Origin: QPIN01 sp965224575
GTDB taxonomy: Bacteria > Pseudomonadota > Gammaproteobacteria > Methylococcales > Methylomonadaceae
Assembly: GCA_965224575.1 (NCBI GenBank)
Contig: CBDCZQ010000006.1
Location: 2,232,001 to 2,296,000 of the forward strand
Direction: 5' to 3'
Length of the DNA stretch: 64,000 bases
In this document: piece after piece, positions 42,237 through 52,500 of the stretch
Layout of the letters: every line of letters starts with the position of its first letter
How positions within the stretch are numbered: the first letter of the stretch is position 1
Translations under genes and position numbers: made by a program
Notes under the pieces: generated by a model
What the model was told of the DNA's origin: nothing
The model's input: the letters and a program-made list of their open reading frames with translations, nothing else
The model's database searches: none

Positions 42237-44516
42237 ATGTCAGCAGTAATGGAAGAAAAAACAGTACGTGGTTTACGAGAAATTGCATTAATAGGTTGTT
42301 TTGCCACAGCATTATTTTTGTTAATTGCACTGGTTAGCTATAACAATGAAGATGCAGGTTGGACTCATAGTGGGTCTGTAAAGGTAATTAATAATGCCTG
42401 TGGTGTTGTTGGTGCCTGGGTTGCTGATTTTGGTTTAAGTATTTTTGGCTTAATGGTTTATTTGTTTCCCATCATGTTATTTTGGAGCTGTTATCTTATT
42501 TATGCTCAGACCGAGCAGAAAACCGCTAAGTTTACTATGGCTATACGATGGATTGGTTTTATTGCTACAGTTATTTCTGGTAGTGCAATATTTTATCTGC
42601 ATCTTTTGCGAATTAAGCTTGAGTTACCAGGGAGCACGGGCGGTGTTTTAGGGCAAGAAGTAGGAAGGGCTCTATTAGTTACATTAGGGGATTCTGGAGC
42701 TACTTTATTATTGTTAGCTGTTTTTTTAGGTGGAATCACTCTTTTTACGGGGCTTTCCTGGTTGGCTTTATTAGATTTTGTTGGGAAACATACTCTTTCT
42801 TTATTTAATAAAGTATTTCAGCAAGGGGTATCTCGATACGATTTATACAGAGATCAACGCGCAGCAAGACCAACCCCAGTTAAAAGAGAAGAACTGACAA
42901 TTAGAGCAGAAAAGCCTAAAAAAATTAAAATTTCGCCAACGATTAACCCATTTAAACAAAGTGTAAAAGAAAGTAAAGAAAGCCAGATTGATTTATTTGA
43001 AGAACCTTTTGATTCATCAGCATATGAAGGTAAGTTACCCCCTATCGAGTTGCTTGATAAACGTAAAGTTTCTGTAAAAGGCTATTCTGACAGTGATCTA
43101 GAAGAGATGTCACGCCGAGTAGAGGATGTTTTGCAGGATTTTAACGTTGTAGTTGAAGTTGTTGCAGTCAACCCAGGCCCTGTTATTACTCGTTTCGAGT
43201 TAAAATTGGCTGCGGGTATAAAGGTTAGTAGAATTAGTGGGTTATCAAAAGATATCGCAAGAGGATTATCGGTCACTAGTGTGCGGATTGTTGAGGTTAT
43301 TCAAGGTAAATCAGTCATCGGTTTAGAAATCCCTAATCAACAACGTGAAATGGTTTCTTTACGTGATTTGATTGCAGCAAGAAGCTTTGAAAAATCAAAA
43401 TCCAAGCTTACTTTTGCGATGGGTAAAGATATTGCTGGCATTCCCATTGTTGCAGATCTTGGAAAAATGCCACATGCTTTAGTAGCTGGTACAACGGGTT
43501 CGGGTAAATCAGTCGCCATTAATACGATGATTCTTAGTTTGCTTTATAAGGCTACAGCAGAAGAAGTTCGGATGATTATGATAGACCCAAAAATGTTGGA
43601 GCTATCCGTTTATGAAGGAATACCGCACTTATTAACACCCGTTGTGACTGATATGAAAGATGCGCAAAATGCTTTGCGCTGGGCTGTTGCTGAAATGGAA
43701 CGGCGTTATAAACTAATGTCTAAACTGGGTGTGCGTAATTTGGCTGGCTTTAACAAGTTAATTAAAGATGCAGAAAGTAAAGGTGAAACTATACGCGACC
43801 CTTTGTTTCAATTGATAGAACCTTTGGCAGAAGGGGAAGAATTTCCTGTACTTAATCATTTACCTAGTATTGTCATTATTATTGATGAATTAGCTGACAT
43901 GATGATGATTGTTGGCAAAAAGGTAGAGGAATTAATCGCTCGTCTGGCTCAAAAAGCAAGAGCTGCGGGTATTCATTTAGTCCTGGCAACTCAACGCCCC
44001 TCAGTTGATGTGTTAACGGGATTGATTAAAGCTAATGTACCAACACGAATTTCTTTTCAAGTATCTTCTAGAATTGATTCTAGAACAATTTTAGATCAAG
44101 GTGGTGCAGAAGCCCTGTTAGGAAATGGAGATATGTTGTTTTTACCGTCAGGAACCAGCATTCCGATTAGGGCGCATGGTGCTTTTGTTGATGACCATGA
44201 AGTGCATAAGGTAGTTGAGTTTCTTAAAACAAACGCTCCAGCAAATTATTTGGAAGAAATAACCCAAGAACGATCAGATACGGGTGGTTTTGTAGCAGAA
44301 GCAGGGGGAGAAGAAATGGATGCTCTATATGATGAAGCGGTGATGTTTGTCACCCAGTCAAGAAAAGCCTCTATTTCTAGTGTACAGCGCCGCTTTAAAG
44401 TGGGTTATAACAGAGCGGCTAGAATGATAGAAGATATGGAAACTGCTGGTGTTGTAACTCCACCTGAAGGGAATGGGTCAAGGCAAGTGATAGCTCCACC
44501 ACCACCCAAAGATTAA
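42237..44516 (+). CDS. ftsK: DNA translocase FtsK
   Basis: 759 residues from the ATG at 42237 (an ATG at 42249 is also possible; a TTG at 42195 seems unneeded). Four membrane helices (about 15-190) anchor it at the septum; a short linker, rich in charged residues, replaces the long E. coli linker. The motor has a Walker A (GTTGSGKSVAIN), Walker B (IVIIIDELADMMM) and the HLVLATQRPSVDV motif. The C-terminal gamma winged helix (from about 705; SRKASISSVQRRFKVGYNRAARM) reads KOPS sites. It pumps DNA at the division septum and activates XerCD at dif. lolA, often downstream, is absent here. Confidence 0.95.
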   Translation: MSAVMEEKTVRGLREIALIGCFATALFLLIALVSYNNEDAGWTHSGSVKVINNACGVVGAWVADFGLSIFGLMVYLFPIMLFWSCYLIYAQTEQKTAKFTMAIRWIGFIATVISGSAIFYLHLLRIKLELPGSTGGVLGQEVGRALLVTLGDSGATLLLLAVFLGGITLFTGLSWLALLDFVGKHTLSLFNKVFQQGVSRYDLYRDQRAARPTPVKREELTIRAEKPKKIKISPTINPFKQSVKESKESQIDLFEEPFDSSAYEGKLPPIELLDKRKVSVKGYSDSDLEEMSRRVEDVLQDFNVVVEVVAVNPGPVITRFELKLAAGIKVSRISGLSKDIARGLSVTSVRIVEVIQGKSVIGLEIPNQQREMVSLRDLIAARSFEKSKSKLTFAMGKDIAGIPIVADLGKMPHALVAGTTGSGKSVAINTMILSLLYKATAEEVRMIMIDPKMLELSVYEGIPHLLTPVVTDMKDAQNALRWAVAEMERRYKLMSKLGVRNLAGFNKLIKDAESKGETIRDPLFQLIEPLAEGEEFPVLNHLPSIVIIIDELADMMMIVGKKVEELIARLAQKARAAGIHLVLATQRPSVDVLTGLIKANVPTRISFQVSSRIDSRTILDQGGAEALLGNGDMLFLPSGTSIPIRAHGAFVDDHEVHKVVEFLKTNAPANYLEEITQERSDTGGFVAEAGGEEMDALYDEAVMFVTQSRKASISSVQRRFKVGYNRAARMIEDMETAGVVTPPEGNGSRQVIAPPPPKD

Positions 44517-44517
44517 G

Positions 44518-44718
44518 ATGAATTCTACGGTTATTGGTTTATTTATTGTTATTTTAATATCAACTATTGCCGGTTGGTTAATTAGCCGCTCTAAACAAGT
44601 TGAAAAGCCAGTTAAGGTGATGTTGTTTGTACTCTATTTTTGGGTTTTTGTGTTTATTCAACTTATAATTTTTAGTGTTTTGTATCAGTTTGGTATTCTG
44701 GATTCTGTTATAAAATAG
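44518..44718 (+). CDS. Small two-helix membrane protein after ftsK
   Basis: 66 residues with two hydrophobic helices (about 5-22 and 34-58) separated by a basic loop (SRSKQVEKPVK). It starts one base after the ftsK stop, so it is probably translated from the ftsK mRNA. I do not recognise the family and see no catalytic or binding motif. Confidence 0.5.
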   Translation: MNSTVIGLFIVILISTIAGWLISRSKQVEKPVKVMLFVLYFWVFVFIQLIIFSVLYQFGILDSVIK

Positions 44719-44843
44719 CCGAGTTAATAACCATTCCAAAAGCTTTAAAGTCTGTTTTTTCTCATCTCTACATTTTCCCTACAGTTTCTGCATTCTACTC
44801 TTACATTACTTCCAATAGTTAGGAGCATGTACAGAATACTTGA

Positions 44844-45150
44844 GCAACTGACTTTCTTTTTTGTCTGTCTTTGGAGTTGTACAAACAATTACGGAACAAG
44901 CTATACCCTAGTTATAGCCTTCTGCAGGTTCGATGTGAAAAAGCTAACGCGGATATGGAAAATATAAGCTGTGAAAAAGCAAAAGCGAGTCTTGATGTTT
45001 GCCAAGGTGGATGTGGAGAAAGTAAGCTCGACACGGTGAATAAAATCTGACTGAAAAAGCAAAAGCAGAGTTCTAATGTTTGCTAAGTTGAATGATGAAA
45101 AAGGAAACGCGGACGACTGCCAGGAATTTAATAAAGAGAAGAAGAGCTAA
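44844..45150 (+). pseudogene. Decayed remnant of a CEKA-repeat protein
   Basis: From 44844 to 45050 there is an open frame without a start codon; its end reads RCEKANADMENISCEKAKA and then SLDVCQGGCGESKLD before TGA. Right after it, bases 45051-45095 repeat the DNA of the CEKAKA unit with frameshifts and stops, and a further unit (GNADDCQEFNKEKKS) appears in another frame near 45105. This looks like a short tandem-repeat coding sequence that has decayed. No family recognised; it may also be chance similarity. Confidence 0.3.
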
Positions 45151-45316
45151 GAACACAGAAGAAATTGCTAACTGTCAGATCAAATCTGAGCTACTACAAA
45201 TTATTTTAACAAAGAATGAATTGTAATCGGTCTTGTAAATTTACTTCTTAATATTACGATGTAAAAAAAGGGGCAAGTCTTGCACTTGTAACTTGAATTC
45301 ACCCCCAAAGCACCGT

Positions 45317-45376
45317 TTTGATGATGCAGTCAAACGTTATCAAGGCGATTATCAAGTGCGACAGTTTAGTTGCTAG
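45317..45376 (+). pseudogene. Fragment of IS4-type transposase N-terminus
   Basis: A 19-codon stretch, FDDAVKRYQGD then VRQFSC and TAG, has the pattern found near the N-terminus of IS4-family transposases (F-x-x-x-V-K-x-Y-x-G-D with R-x-F-S-C). No further transposase sequence follows, so it is at most a relic. Confidence 0.3.
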
Positions 45377-45481
45377 AAATAAAAAGTAAGGGGTTCAGTT
45401 GACCCCCTACTGGTGGAATCGGTAGAGAGGAATGGCTTTCCTTTGCATCCACCTCCACCTCAGTTGAGATTATTTATTGTA

Positions 45482-46165
45482 CTATTCTTCGTCAATAAGC
45501 GGTGGTAAATCACATGTGGTATCTGAGCCGTTGGTATTGCAACTGCCGCCAAGGGCGATGATACTTTCGATCATAATATCGCATGCATCTCCAAAAGCAC
45601 AGTGATATGAAGCGCGGTCGATACCATCAAAGCCAGTTTCCAGAGTAAAGTTTTCAGGAGAGCAACCACCCGGTGCACTCGAACGTACCCAGCCTTTAGG
45701 GCAGCTGTCTATAGCTCTAAGTCCAGCTTGTTTAAGCGTGATGAATCCCGGAGAACAACCACCAGGAGCACTGGAGCGTACCCAGCCATCGGGGCAGGAG
45801 CGTCTTGAGTCACGCACTTTATTTAAAAGCAAGGTAAAAAAACCAGGTGAACAACCACCCGGAGCACTGGACTCAACCCAGCCAGAAGGACAGCCTTGTG
45901 TTGATTCAATTCCAGAGAATTTCATCGTAAAATACTCTGGTGAGCACCCACCAGGAGCACTGGATTCGACCCAGCCTTCAGGACATTGCTTTAGCTTAGC
46001 TTTGGAAAAATCATAAGTATCTTGAGCATACGATGCTCCGCTGAAAGATAATATTAATGCAGCGATAAGTGCTGCTCTACTTGGGAATGCCAGTAAAGTA
46101 AGTATCTTTAGTTTAGAAGTAGAAAAATTCTTTTGTAAAAATAATACATTTGGATATATTTTCAT
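45482..46165 (-). CDS. Secreted Cys-rich protein with four CPxGWVxSSAPGGCSP repeats
   Basis: 227 residues from the ATG at 46165, chosen because GAGGTC lies just upstream (an ATG at 46198 is also open). A signal peptide with a long basic N-region ends near SGASYAQ. The mature part has four tandem repeats starting at Cys 61, 92, 124 and 155, with period 31-32: C-P-x-G-W-V-x-S-S-A-P-G-G-C-S-P-x-x-x-T and a variable tail. Each unit has two Cys, probably a disulfide. The last ~45 residues (YHCAFGDACDIMIES and further Cys) form a separate domain. I do not recognise the family. The gene stands alone between IS relics and the minor pilin genes. Confidence 0.7.
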   Translation of the reverse strand: MKIYPNVLFLQKNFSTSKLKILTLLAFPSRAALIAALILSFSGASYAQDTYDFSKAKLKQCPEGWVESSAPGGCSPEYFTMKFSGIESTQGCPSGWVESSAPGGCSPGFFTLLLNKVRDSRRSCPDGWVRSSAPGGCSPGFITLKQAGLRAIDSCPKGWVRSSAPGGCSPENFTLETGFDGIDRASYHCAFGDACDIMIESIIALGGSCNTNGSDTTCDLPPLIDEE

Positions 46166-46936
46166 TTTATTGACCTCGTGAATTAATAAATTTATCAATC
46201 GTAAAAATTAAATAAGATCAGGTATGATCTTGGCTTTAGTATTTCATTGAAGGGTCGATATCAACAATGCATTAATTCACTTCAAAGTTGTGATATATTC
46301 ACATCCATAAACATTAAAGGAGAAAGGGGGCAAGTTGAGGTTCCCCCAGTTTAACGGACGGATTAATTAAAAGGCATTAACCTGTTCATATTCATTTTGG
46401 ACTTAAATAGCCTAAATATGAATAACTAGATGAAAGTTACTTCCATTAATACAACGAAGAGGTCAAGTCTCGCATTTTGCACGAAGCAAGAAAATAGAGA
46501 AAAAACAGTGAAATATGTTAATTGCTGAATTTTTATACCTTGGCAATTAACTTGCCACTATTCTTCTAACACGAAGTTTATCTTGCTGAAAAAGGTCCAT
46601 CATCAGGTCTAGCCTTGACGCTGAACACAACAAGTTATTTTATGGTTGTACGCTTCTGTAATAACTCCTGCATTACCCTACCTACTCATCCATGAGTTAG
46701 TTGAATACGAACAAAAATACTGCGCCAGTTGCTCAACTTATTTTGTGCGCGTTCTTTAGTAATGTTTTTGAATAGAATTTTAGAATTTCCTGAAATAGCA
46801 TAGCTTGACGATATTTGCATAAAATTTTTAAATTTGAGTTTGAGGTCACAGACTAGTTTATATTTTGAGTTTGGAATCACAGATAAATTTAATAGGGTGA
46901 TTATAATTTACTGTAACTCCGTTAACCATACTGATT
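46166..46936. other. Intergenic region upstream of the minor pilin cluster
   Basis: 771 bases. A small minus-strand frame (46686-46880) has no support. Near 46463, GGTCAAGTCTCGCATTTTGCAC resembles sequence that often borders transposase genes. An imperfect direct repeat (TTTGAGTTTG then TCACAGA) occurs at 46832-46851 and 46861-46880. The pilin promoter presumably lies near 46880-46930. Confidence 0.45.
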
Positions 46937-47488
46937 ATGTTTACAGTCCATCATAAAACTGCCTATGAAACAAAAGGGTTTACGCTGATTGAATTAATGG
47001 TGACAGTTGCGATTGCTGGAATCGTTTTAACTATTGGTGTTCCAAGTTTTTCTCAAGTGTTAAAAAATAGTCGATTAGCAAGTAATACGAATTCATTAAT
47101 TGCTTCTCTTAATTTAGCACGTAGCGAAGCGGTTAAACGTAAAGTAAAGGTATTCGTTAGAAGAAAAGGAAGTGTTAGCCAAAATTGGGATGATGGTTGG
47201 GATGTGTTTATCGATTTGAATGCAAATGAAGAATTTAATGATGGCACCGATACGCTTTTAAAAACATTTTCTTCTATTACCGATGGATATACCTTGAGAT
47301 CAGGTGCAAATTATGATGACTGGATTGCATTTTTGCCATCAGGATTTAATGATGGCTCAGGCAGCTCTAATAATGATTCATTTGGTTTATGTGCAGCAGC
47401 AGGTGATACAGAAAATTCTCGTAAAATATCAGTAAATAGAGTTGGGAGAGCTAGAGTTTCAACTGGAGATGTAACGACATGTCCATAA
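46937..47488 (+). CDS. fimT: GspH/FimT-family minor pilin
   Basis: 183 residues. The prepilin signal ends KGFTLIELMVTVAIAGIVLTIGVPSF, with cleavage before Phe and Glu at +5, after a 14-residue leader. GspH/FimT features follow: NTNSLIASLNLARSEAVKRKVKVFV, then GWDVFIDLN and a late Cys pair. A type IV pilus minor pilin likely placed at the tip complex. First of fimT-pilV-pilW-pilX-pilY1; no pilE in the window. Confidence 0.88.
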   Translation: MFTVHHKTAYETKGFTLIELMVTVAIAGIVLTIGVPSFSQVLKNSRLASNTNSLIASLNLARSEAVKRKVKVFVRRKGSVSQNWDDGWDVFIDLNANEEFNDGTDTLLKTFSSITDGYTLRSGANYDDWIAFLPSGFNDGSGSSNNDSFGLCAAAGDTENSRKISVNRVGRARVSTGDVTTCP

Positions 47489-47540
47489 GGTCTTATATTG
47501 ATAAAAATAGATGTAATTTTAATAGTAATAAAGTTTATTT

Positions 47541-48044
47541 ATGCTAAATCAAAAAGGATTAGTAAATAGTAGGGGATTTACAATGGTTGAATTATTAATC
47601 ACTTTAGTTATTACCTCAATTGGGCTTCTGGGGTTAGCAAATATACAGCTGATTGGGTTGAGAAATAATGTCTTTGCCTATAACCGAACTCAAGCAATTA
47701 TTCTGGCTTCTGATATGTCGGATAGAATGAGAGCTAATAGTGATGCAGTCACTGCTGGTGATTATATTCAGGCTAATAGTACAGAATATAGTACTTGTCG
47801 GAGTGTCTCAGGTTGTAGTTCTAGTGAAATGGCTAAAAATGATACTTATGAATGGCTTGAATTAGTTGCAAAATTACCTTCTGGTAATGGTTTAGTGTGT
47901 ATTGATAGTACACCCAATAGTACAGATACTCCTGCTTCGCCCGCATGTGATGGACTGGGTAACAACTACTCCATAAAAATATGGTGGGATGATGATCGTG
48001 ATGGAAATATTGATGCTCCTTTTATAGTCAGTGTTCAGCCATGA
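47541..48044 (+). CDS. pilV: Type IV pilus modification protein PilV
   Basis: 167 residues. The class III signal is RGFTMVELLITLVITSIGLLGLANIQ, followed by RTQAIILASDMSDRMRAN, which is the PilV signature. Minor pilin of the priming complex for type IV pilus assembly. Its end overlaps the next gene by 4 bases (ATGA). Confidence 0.9.
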   Translation: MLNQKGLVNSRGFTMVELLITLVITSIGLLGLANIQLIGLRNNVFAYNRTQAIILASDMSDRMRANSDAVTAGDYIQANSTEYSTCRSVSGCSSSEMAKNDTYEWLELVAKLPSGNGLVCIDSTPNSTDTPASPACDGLGNNYSIKIWWDDDRDGNIDAPFIVSVQP

Positions 48045-49054
48045 ATAAATATCATATTTCTATTTATAAACAGTCCACTCAAAAAGGCTTTACGCTGGTC
48101 GAGATAATGATTTCAATGCTTCTTGGGCTAATAATAGTTGCAGGTATCGGAAAGATATTTATCGGTAGCAATCAATCTTATCGATTACAAGAAGCCTTAT
48201 CCAGAATACAAGAAAATGGTCGTTTTGCCATTACTTATCTGGAGCAAGAAATTCGTCCTGCTGGTTTTCAAGGATGCCCAAATCTTTCAGCTGTTAAGCC
48301 AAATATTCTTGCTGACTCAGTCGCCCTAAATTCAGTTACTTTTCAGACAGCTGTGATGGGTTATGGTTTTGACGGCACTGACACTAGCCAGCCTAGTGGT
48401 GCAATCAGTAATACGGATATTATTAATATTCAACGAGCAGGGGGGTGTGGCGCTAAAGTGACAAAAGTAGGTGGTCCTGCTACTGCTAATATTAAAGTTG
48501 AATATTCAGCTTTATGTAACTTTGAAGAAGAAGATGTTTTGATTGTTACTGATTGCAAAACGACTGATATTTTTTCAGTTACAAATACACCGGGAAATAA
48601 TAAAGGCACCACTGATGGTGTTGAGTGGCAAAATCTAACTTATGCTAATAGTGGCAACAGAGCAAATAAATTAAGCAAAGAATATGATGAAAATGCTGAA
48701 ATTTATAAATTTGATAACCGCGATTTTTACATTAAAAATAATGATTTTGGGATACCCTCCTTATTCCAAAAACACTTAAATGATGATGAGGATGAGTTGA
48801 TAGAGGGTATTGAAGATATGCAAATTACCTATGGTCTAAAAATAGGTAATAACTTGACCTATTTGCCGGCTGATTCAATAACACTGTGGCAGAATGTGAA
48901 AAGTGTTCGTATTAATTTATTGTTGCAATCAATTGAAGATAACTTGACTAGTGAACCTATTACTATTGAGTATAACGGTGGAACAGTCATCCCCACAGAC
49001 CGTCGTGTGCGAAAAGTCTTTTCGACGACTATTTTTTTACGGAATCGGGCCTGA
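48041..49054 (+). CDS. pilW: Type IV pilus assembly protein PilW
   Basis: 337 residues. Prepilin signal KGFTLVEIMISMLLGLIIVAG, then RIQENGRFAITYLEQEIRPAGFQGC as in PilW. Middle part is variable; near the C-terminus SVRINLLLQSIEDNLT and RRVRKVFSTTIFLRNR are typical. Coupled at both ends: ATGA overlap with pilV and TGATG overlap with pilX. Confidence 0.9.
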   Translation: MNKYHISIYKQSTQKGFTLVEIMISMLLGLIIVAGIGKIFIGSNQSYRLQEALSRIQENGRFAITYLEQEIRPAGFQGCPNLSAVKPNILADSVALNSVTFQTAVMGYGFDGTDTSQPSGAISNTDIINIQRAGGCGAKVTKVGGPATANIKVEYSALCNFEEEDVLIVTDCKTTDIFSVTNTPGNNKGTTDGVEWQNLTYANSGNRANKLSKEYDENAEIYKFDNRDFYIKNNDFGIPSLFQKHLNDDEDELIEGIEDMQITYGLKIGNNLTYLPADSITLWQNVKSVRINLLLQSIEDNLTSEPITIEYNGGTVIPTDRRVRKVFSTTIFLRNRA

Positions 49055-49530
49055 TGATTATCCAAAAAGCTATCGATCCAAGAGTTTCATCTTCTTCTCA
49101 ACAAGGGGCTGTTTTGATAGTCAGTCTATTGTTTTTAGTCATTATGACCATTCTTGGTGTTTCAGCTATGAGCACAAATGTGCTTGAAGAGAAAATGGTC
49201 AGTAATATTCGACAGGAAAAAATAGCTTTTCAGGCAGCAGATAGCTGTAATAGCAGACTAGCTGGAGAAAATAATTTCACATTTGTTAAAGACTGGGAAG
49301 ACGCCTGGGATAATTCGATAAATATAGGCCATGCTGATGCAAAAAATGCAGCCGCCTATTCAGCAGAACGAAAATTTATAATGGACACCTCACCCCCCAG
49401 AAACTCAGGTTATAGCGCGATTAAATTTCAATCTTCTCATAATGAATATAAATGCACTGGTTCTGCTTCTTCGGGCGCCCAAGTTGTTTTAAGACAAGGT
49501 GTTTATCAAATTACACCCAAGATAAATTAA
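49054..49530 (+). CDS. pilX: Pilus assembly protein PilX
   Basis: 158 residues. A QQGAVLIVSLLFLVIMTILGVSAM segment with the PilX-type hydrophobic N-terminus (no Glu at +5) is followed by EEKMVSNIRQEKIAFQAADS, a strong family signature. The start ATG overlaps the pilW stop by one base. Part of the minor-pilin priming complex with PilV, PilW and FimT. Confidence 0.88.
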   Translation: MIIQKAIDPRVSSSSQQGAVLIVSLLFLVIMTILGVSAMSTNVLEEKMVSNIRQEKIAFQAADSCNSRLAGENNFTFVKDWEDAWDNSINIGHADAKNAAAYSAERKFIMDTSPPRNSGYSAIKFQSSHNEYKCTGSASSGAQVVLRQGVYQITPKIN

Positions 49531-49551
49531 TAAAGTTATTCGAGTCATATT

Positions 49552-52500
49552 ATGAATAAAAAAATTCAAACAGCTCATGGTCTTGCGTTTGCAATGCTTA
49601 TCTTTTTTAGCTCTCCAGTAAACAGTGATGACACTGAGATCTATTTAGGGGGCGGAACGGCTTCAGTTGAAGTAAAGCCGAATGTACTCTTTGTACTCGA
49701 TACGTCAAGCAGTATGACTTCAACTGATGGAACGGGAATTACACGTCTTCAACGGATGAAAACTGCTTTGAATTCAATTTTGAATCAAGCTACCAATATT
49801 AACGTAGGAATGATGCGTTTTCATGGAGAAGGAGGGCCCGTTCTTTACCCCGTTGCTGATATTGATGCTGATGCTAGTATTATAGAAGGTACCAATAGTG
49901 GTGAAGGCTCAGTAAATTCCAGAATTAGTAGCGTGAATAATGATGCAGAGGAGGTATCTAGTGCTGTTTCAATTAATAGTAATCAGCTTGAGCTTGTTAA
50001 AGTAATCACGGGTATAACAAGTCTTGAAAGACGTGTCTCAGATGATGATGATGTTGCTGAAGAAAGAGAGTCTAACGGTTCTGTAGATCTATACAGCTCA
50101 GATTTAGAGTTGGTGGAGGAGGATGGGGATGAGCAAATAGTAGGCATTCGTTTTAGAAATATCACAATTCCTGTAGGTTCAACCATTCAAAGTGCAGAAA
50201 TTGAATTTGTAATAGATGAAGTTGAAAGTGAACCAACAACGGTGACTATTTATGGTCAGGATGCATCAGCCCCATCTGTTTTTAGTAGCTCGAATGCTGA
50301 TATTTCATCCCGGTCGAAAACTACAAGTTCAGTCTTATGGTCAAACTTACCTACTGACAAAGCTGTTGATGAGAAAATAACGACACCTGATTTATCAACT
50401 GTAGTTCAGGAGATTGTAGACCGGTCTGATTGGAGTGATAGTGGTAATTCAATGGTATTTATTATTACTGGATCGGGTAATAGAACTGTTGAGGCCTATG
50501 ATGATGAACCTGACTCAGCTCCTTTGCTAACAATAAATTATACGACAGGATCTACGAGTGAAACAGAGCAACTTGTAGGGCTACGATTTCAGAATGTAGG
50601 CGTTCCACAAGGTGCGACAATAACAAGTGCAACAATTGAGTTTGAAGCCGCTAATAATGATAGTGAGGTAACTGCCTTAACGATTAAAGGTGAAGGTGAC
50701 GATGATTCATCCGCATTTGTTTCAACTGACAATAATATTTCTTCCAGAACACAAACCACAGCATCTGTAGATTGGAATAGTATTCCAGCATGGACAGAGG
50801 ACGGTCGTTATCAAACACCAGATATTACAAGCGTTATACAAGAAATTGTTAATCGATCTGGATGGTGTGGAAATAACGCACTGACCCTTCTTTTAGAAGG
50901 AACTGGACTTAGAAATGCCAAATCTTTTGATGAATCAACCACAGCGGCTCCTAAACTGAGTATTGAGTATGATGAAGACAGTGTATCAAGTGGTGCTTGT
51001 ATTAATGAAGAATTTCAGAGAAAAATATTTAGTGGTACTGATGATGCTGAAGAATCAAGTGATGGGGTAATGAATCTCACTAGTTCAGATTTGGAAATGA
51101 CACAAGAGGGAACTGTTCAAACAATAGGTTTAAGGTTTCGTAACATCAATATTCCTGCTAATACAACTATCTTAGAAGCATTTTTAGAATTTACGGTTGA
51201 TGAAACCGATAGCGGAACTACATCCTTAACAATTAAAGGTGAGGATAGTGTAGATGCAGCTTCTTTTTCATCTACCGCTAATGATATTACTAATCGTCCT
51301 CAAACCACTGCTTCCGTTTCTTGGTCGCCTGGCAGCTGGGATACTGTTGGGGAGAAAAAACAGTCTGTAGATATTAAATCTATTATTCAAGAAGTTGTAA
51401 ATAAGGGAAGTTGGAATTCAGGCAATGCGCTTGCTCTTATCATCTCAGGGACAGGAAAGCGTGTAGCTGTGTCATATAATAAAAGTGATGGTGGTGCGAC
51501 GAATGCTGCTGTTCTCAAGGTAAAAGTACAAGGTCAATTAGGAACTGGTTCAAATACTGTAAGAGATCGATTGATAGATATCGTTGACGAAATTGAGTAT
51601 AAAAGTGGTACTCCTCTTGTAGATGCACTTTTTGAAGCAGCTCTTTATTATCGAGGAGGCAATGTACTTTATGGCACAACTCGAGGGAATAGTATCAATT
51701 CTGATTCTAGCTTGAATCGTTCTGAATATACCAGAGTCAGCCATCCAGCATCTTATACGGGAGGCGCAGTTGTTCGAGAGGCTGGTTGTACAGATTCAAC
51801 ATTAAATTCTACTGAGTGTAAAACAGAGCATATAAGTGGAACAGCCACCTATAAGTCACCTATTGCACAAAGTTGTCAAAGTAATCATATAATTTTATTA
51901 TCGGATGGTTATCCTAGCCGTAACTCATCAGTAGATTATATAGAATCACTTATCAGTCCAGTTTCATGTTCTGGATCAGGCTCAGGAAAATGTGGCGTTG
52001 AACTGTCTGATTTTTTATATACAAATGACCAAAAAACAGGTGATGGGTTTGATGGCGATCAAAATGTAAGAACACACACTATTGGTTTTAACATTTTAGC
52101 TGATGGTAAAACTTATCTTGAGGATCTAGCAACAGCGGGTGGTGGTGGATTTCATGAAGCTTCAAGCTCAACTGATCTGGTTGATGCTTTTCAAACTATT
52201 ATCGGAGATATTCTATCTCATCCCACTTCATTTGCAGCCCCTTCTCTATCGGTTAATGCTTTTAATAGGTTGTACAATAATAATGAAGTGTACTTTTCTT
52301 TATTTTTACCTACCAATAAGCAAAAGTGGGCAGGTAATTTAAAAAAATATAAAGTTTGTGAAGGAAATGATGGTGATAGTTGTGAACGAGGGGAAATCAT
52401 TGATGCGAATGATAGTTCGGCGATTGGAGCTAACCATGTTATTAAAAACAGTGCTCAAAGTCTTTGGAGTTCAATTACTGATGGAGTAGATGTTAGTCAG

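Larger units (their letters stand above)
44719..45481. other. Intergenic region with decayed coding and IS remnants
   Basis: 763 bases with no intact gene. It holds a Cys-containing repeat remnant (44844-45150) and a fragment resembling the start of an IS4-type transposase (45317-45376). Near 45270 the text GGGGCAAGTCTTGCACTT resembles an IS end, and an imperfect hairpin (GGGGTTCAGTTGACCCC) lies near 45393. Confidence 0.55.

Noticed and set aside
46686..46880. 64-codon minus-strand frame upstream of the minor pilins
   Set aside because: No ribosome site, no family pattern, biased composition; more likely chance in AT-rich DNA.
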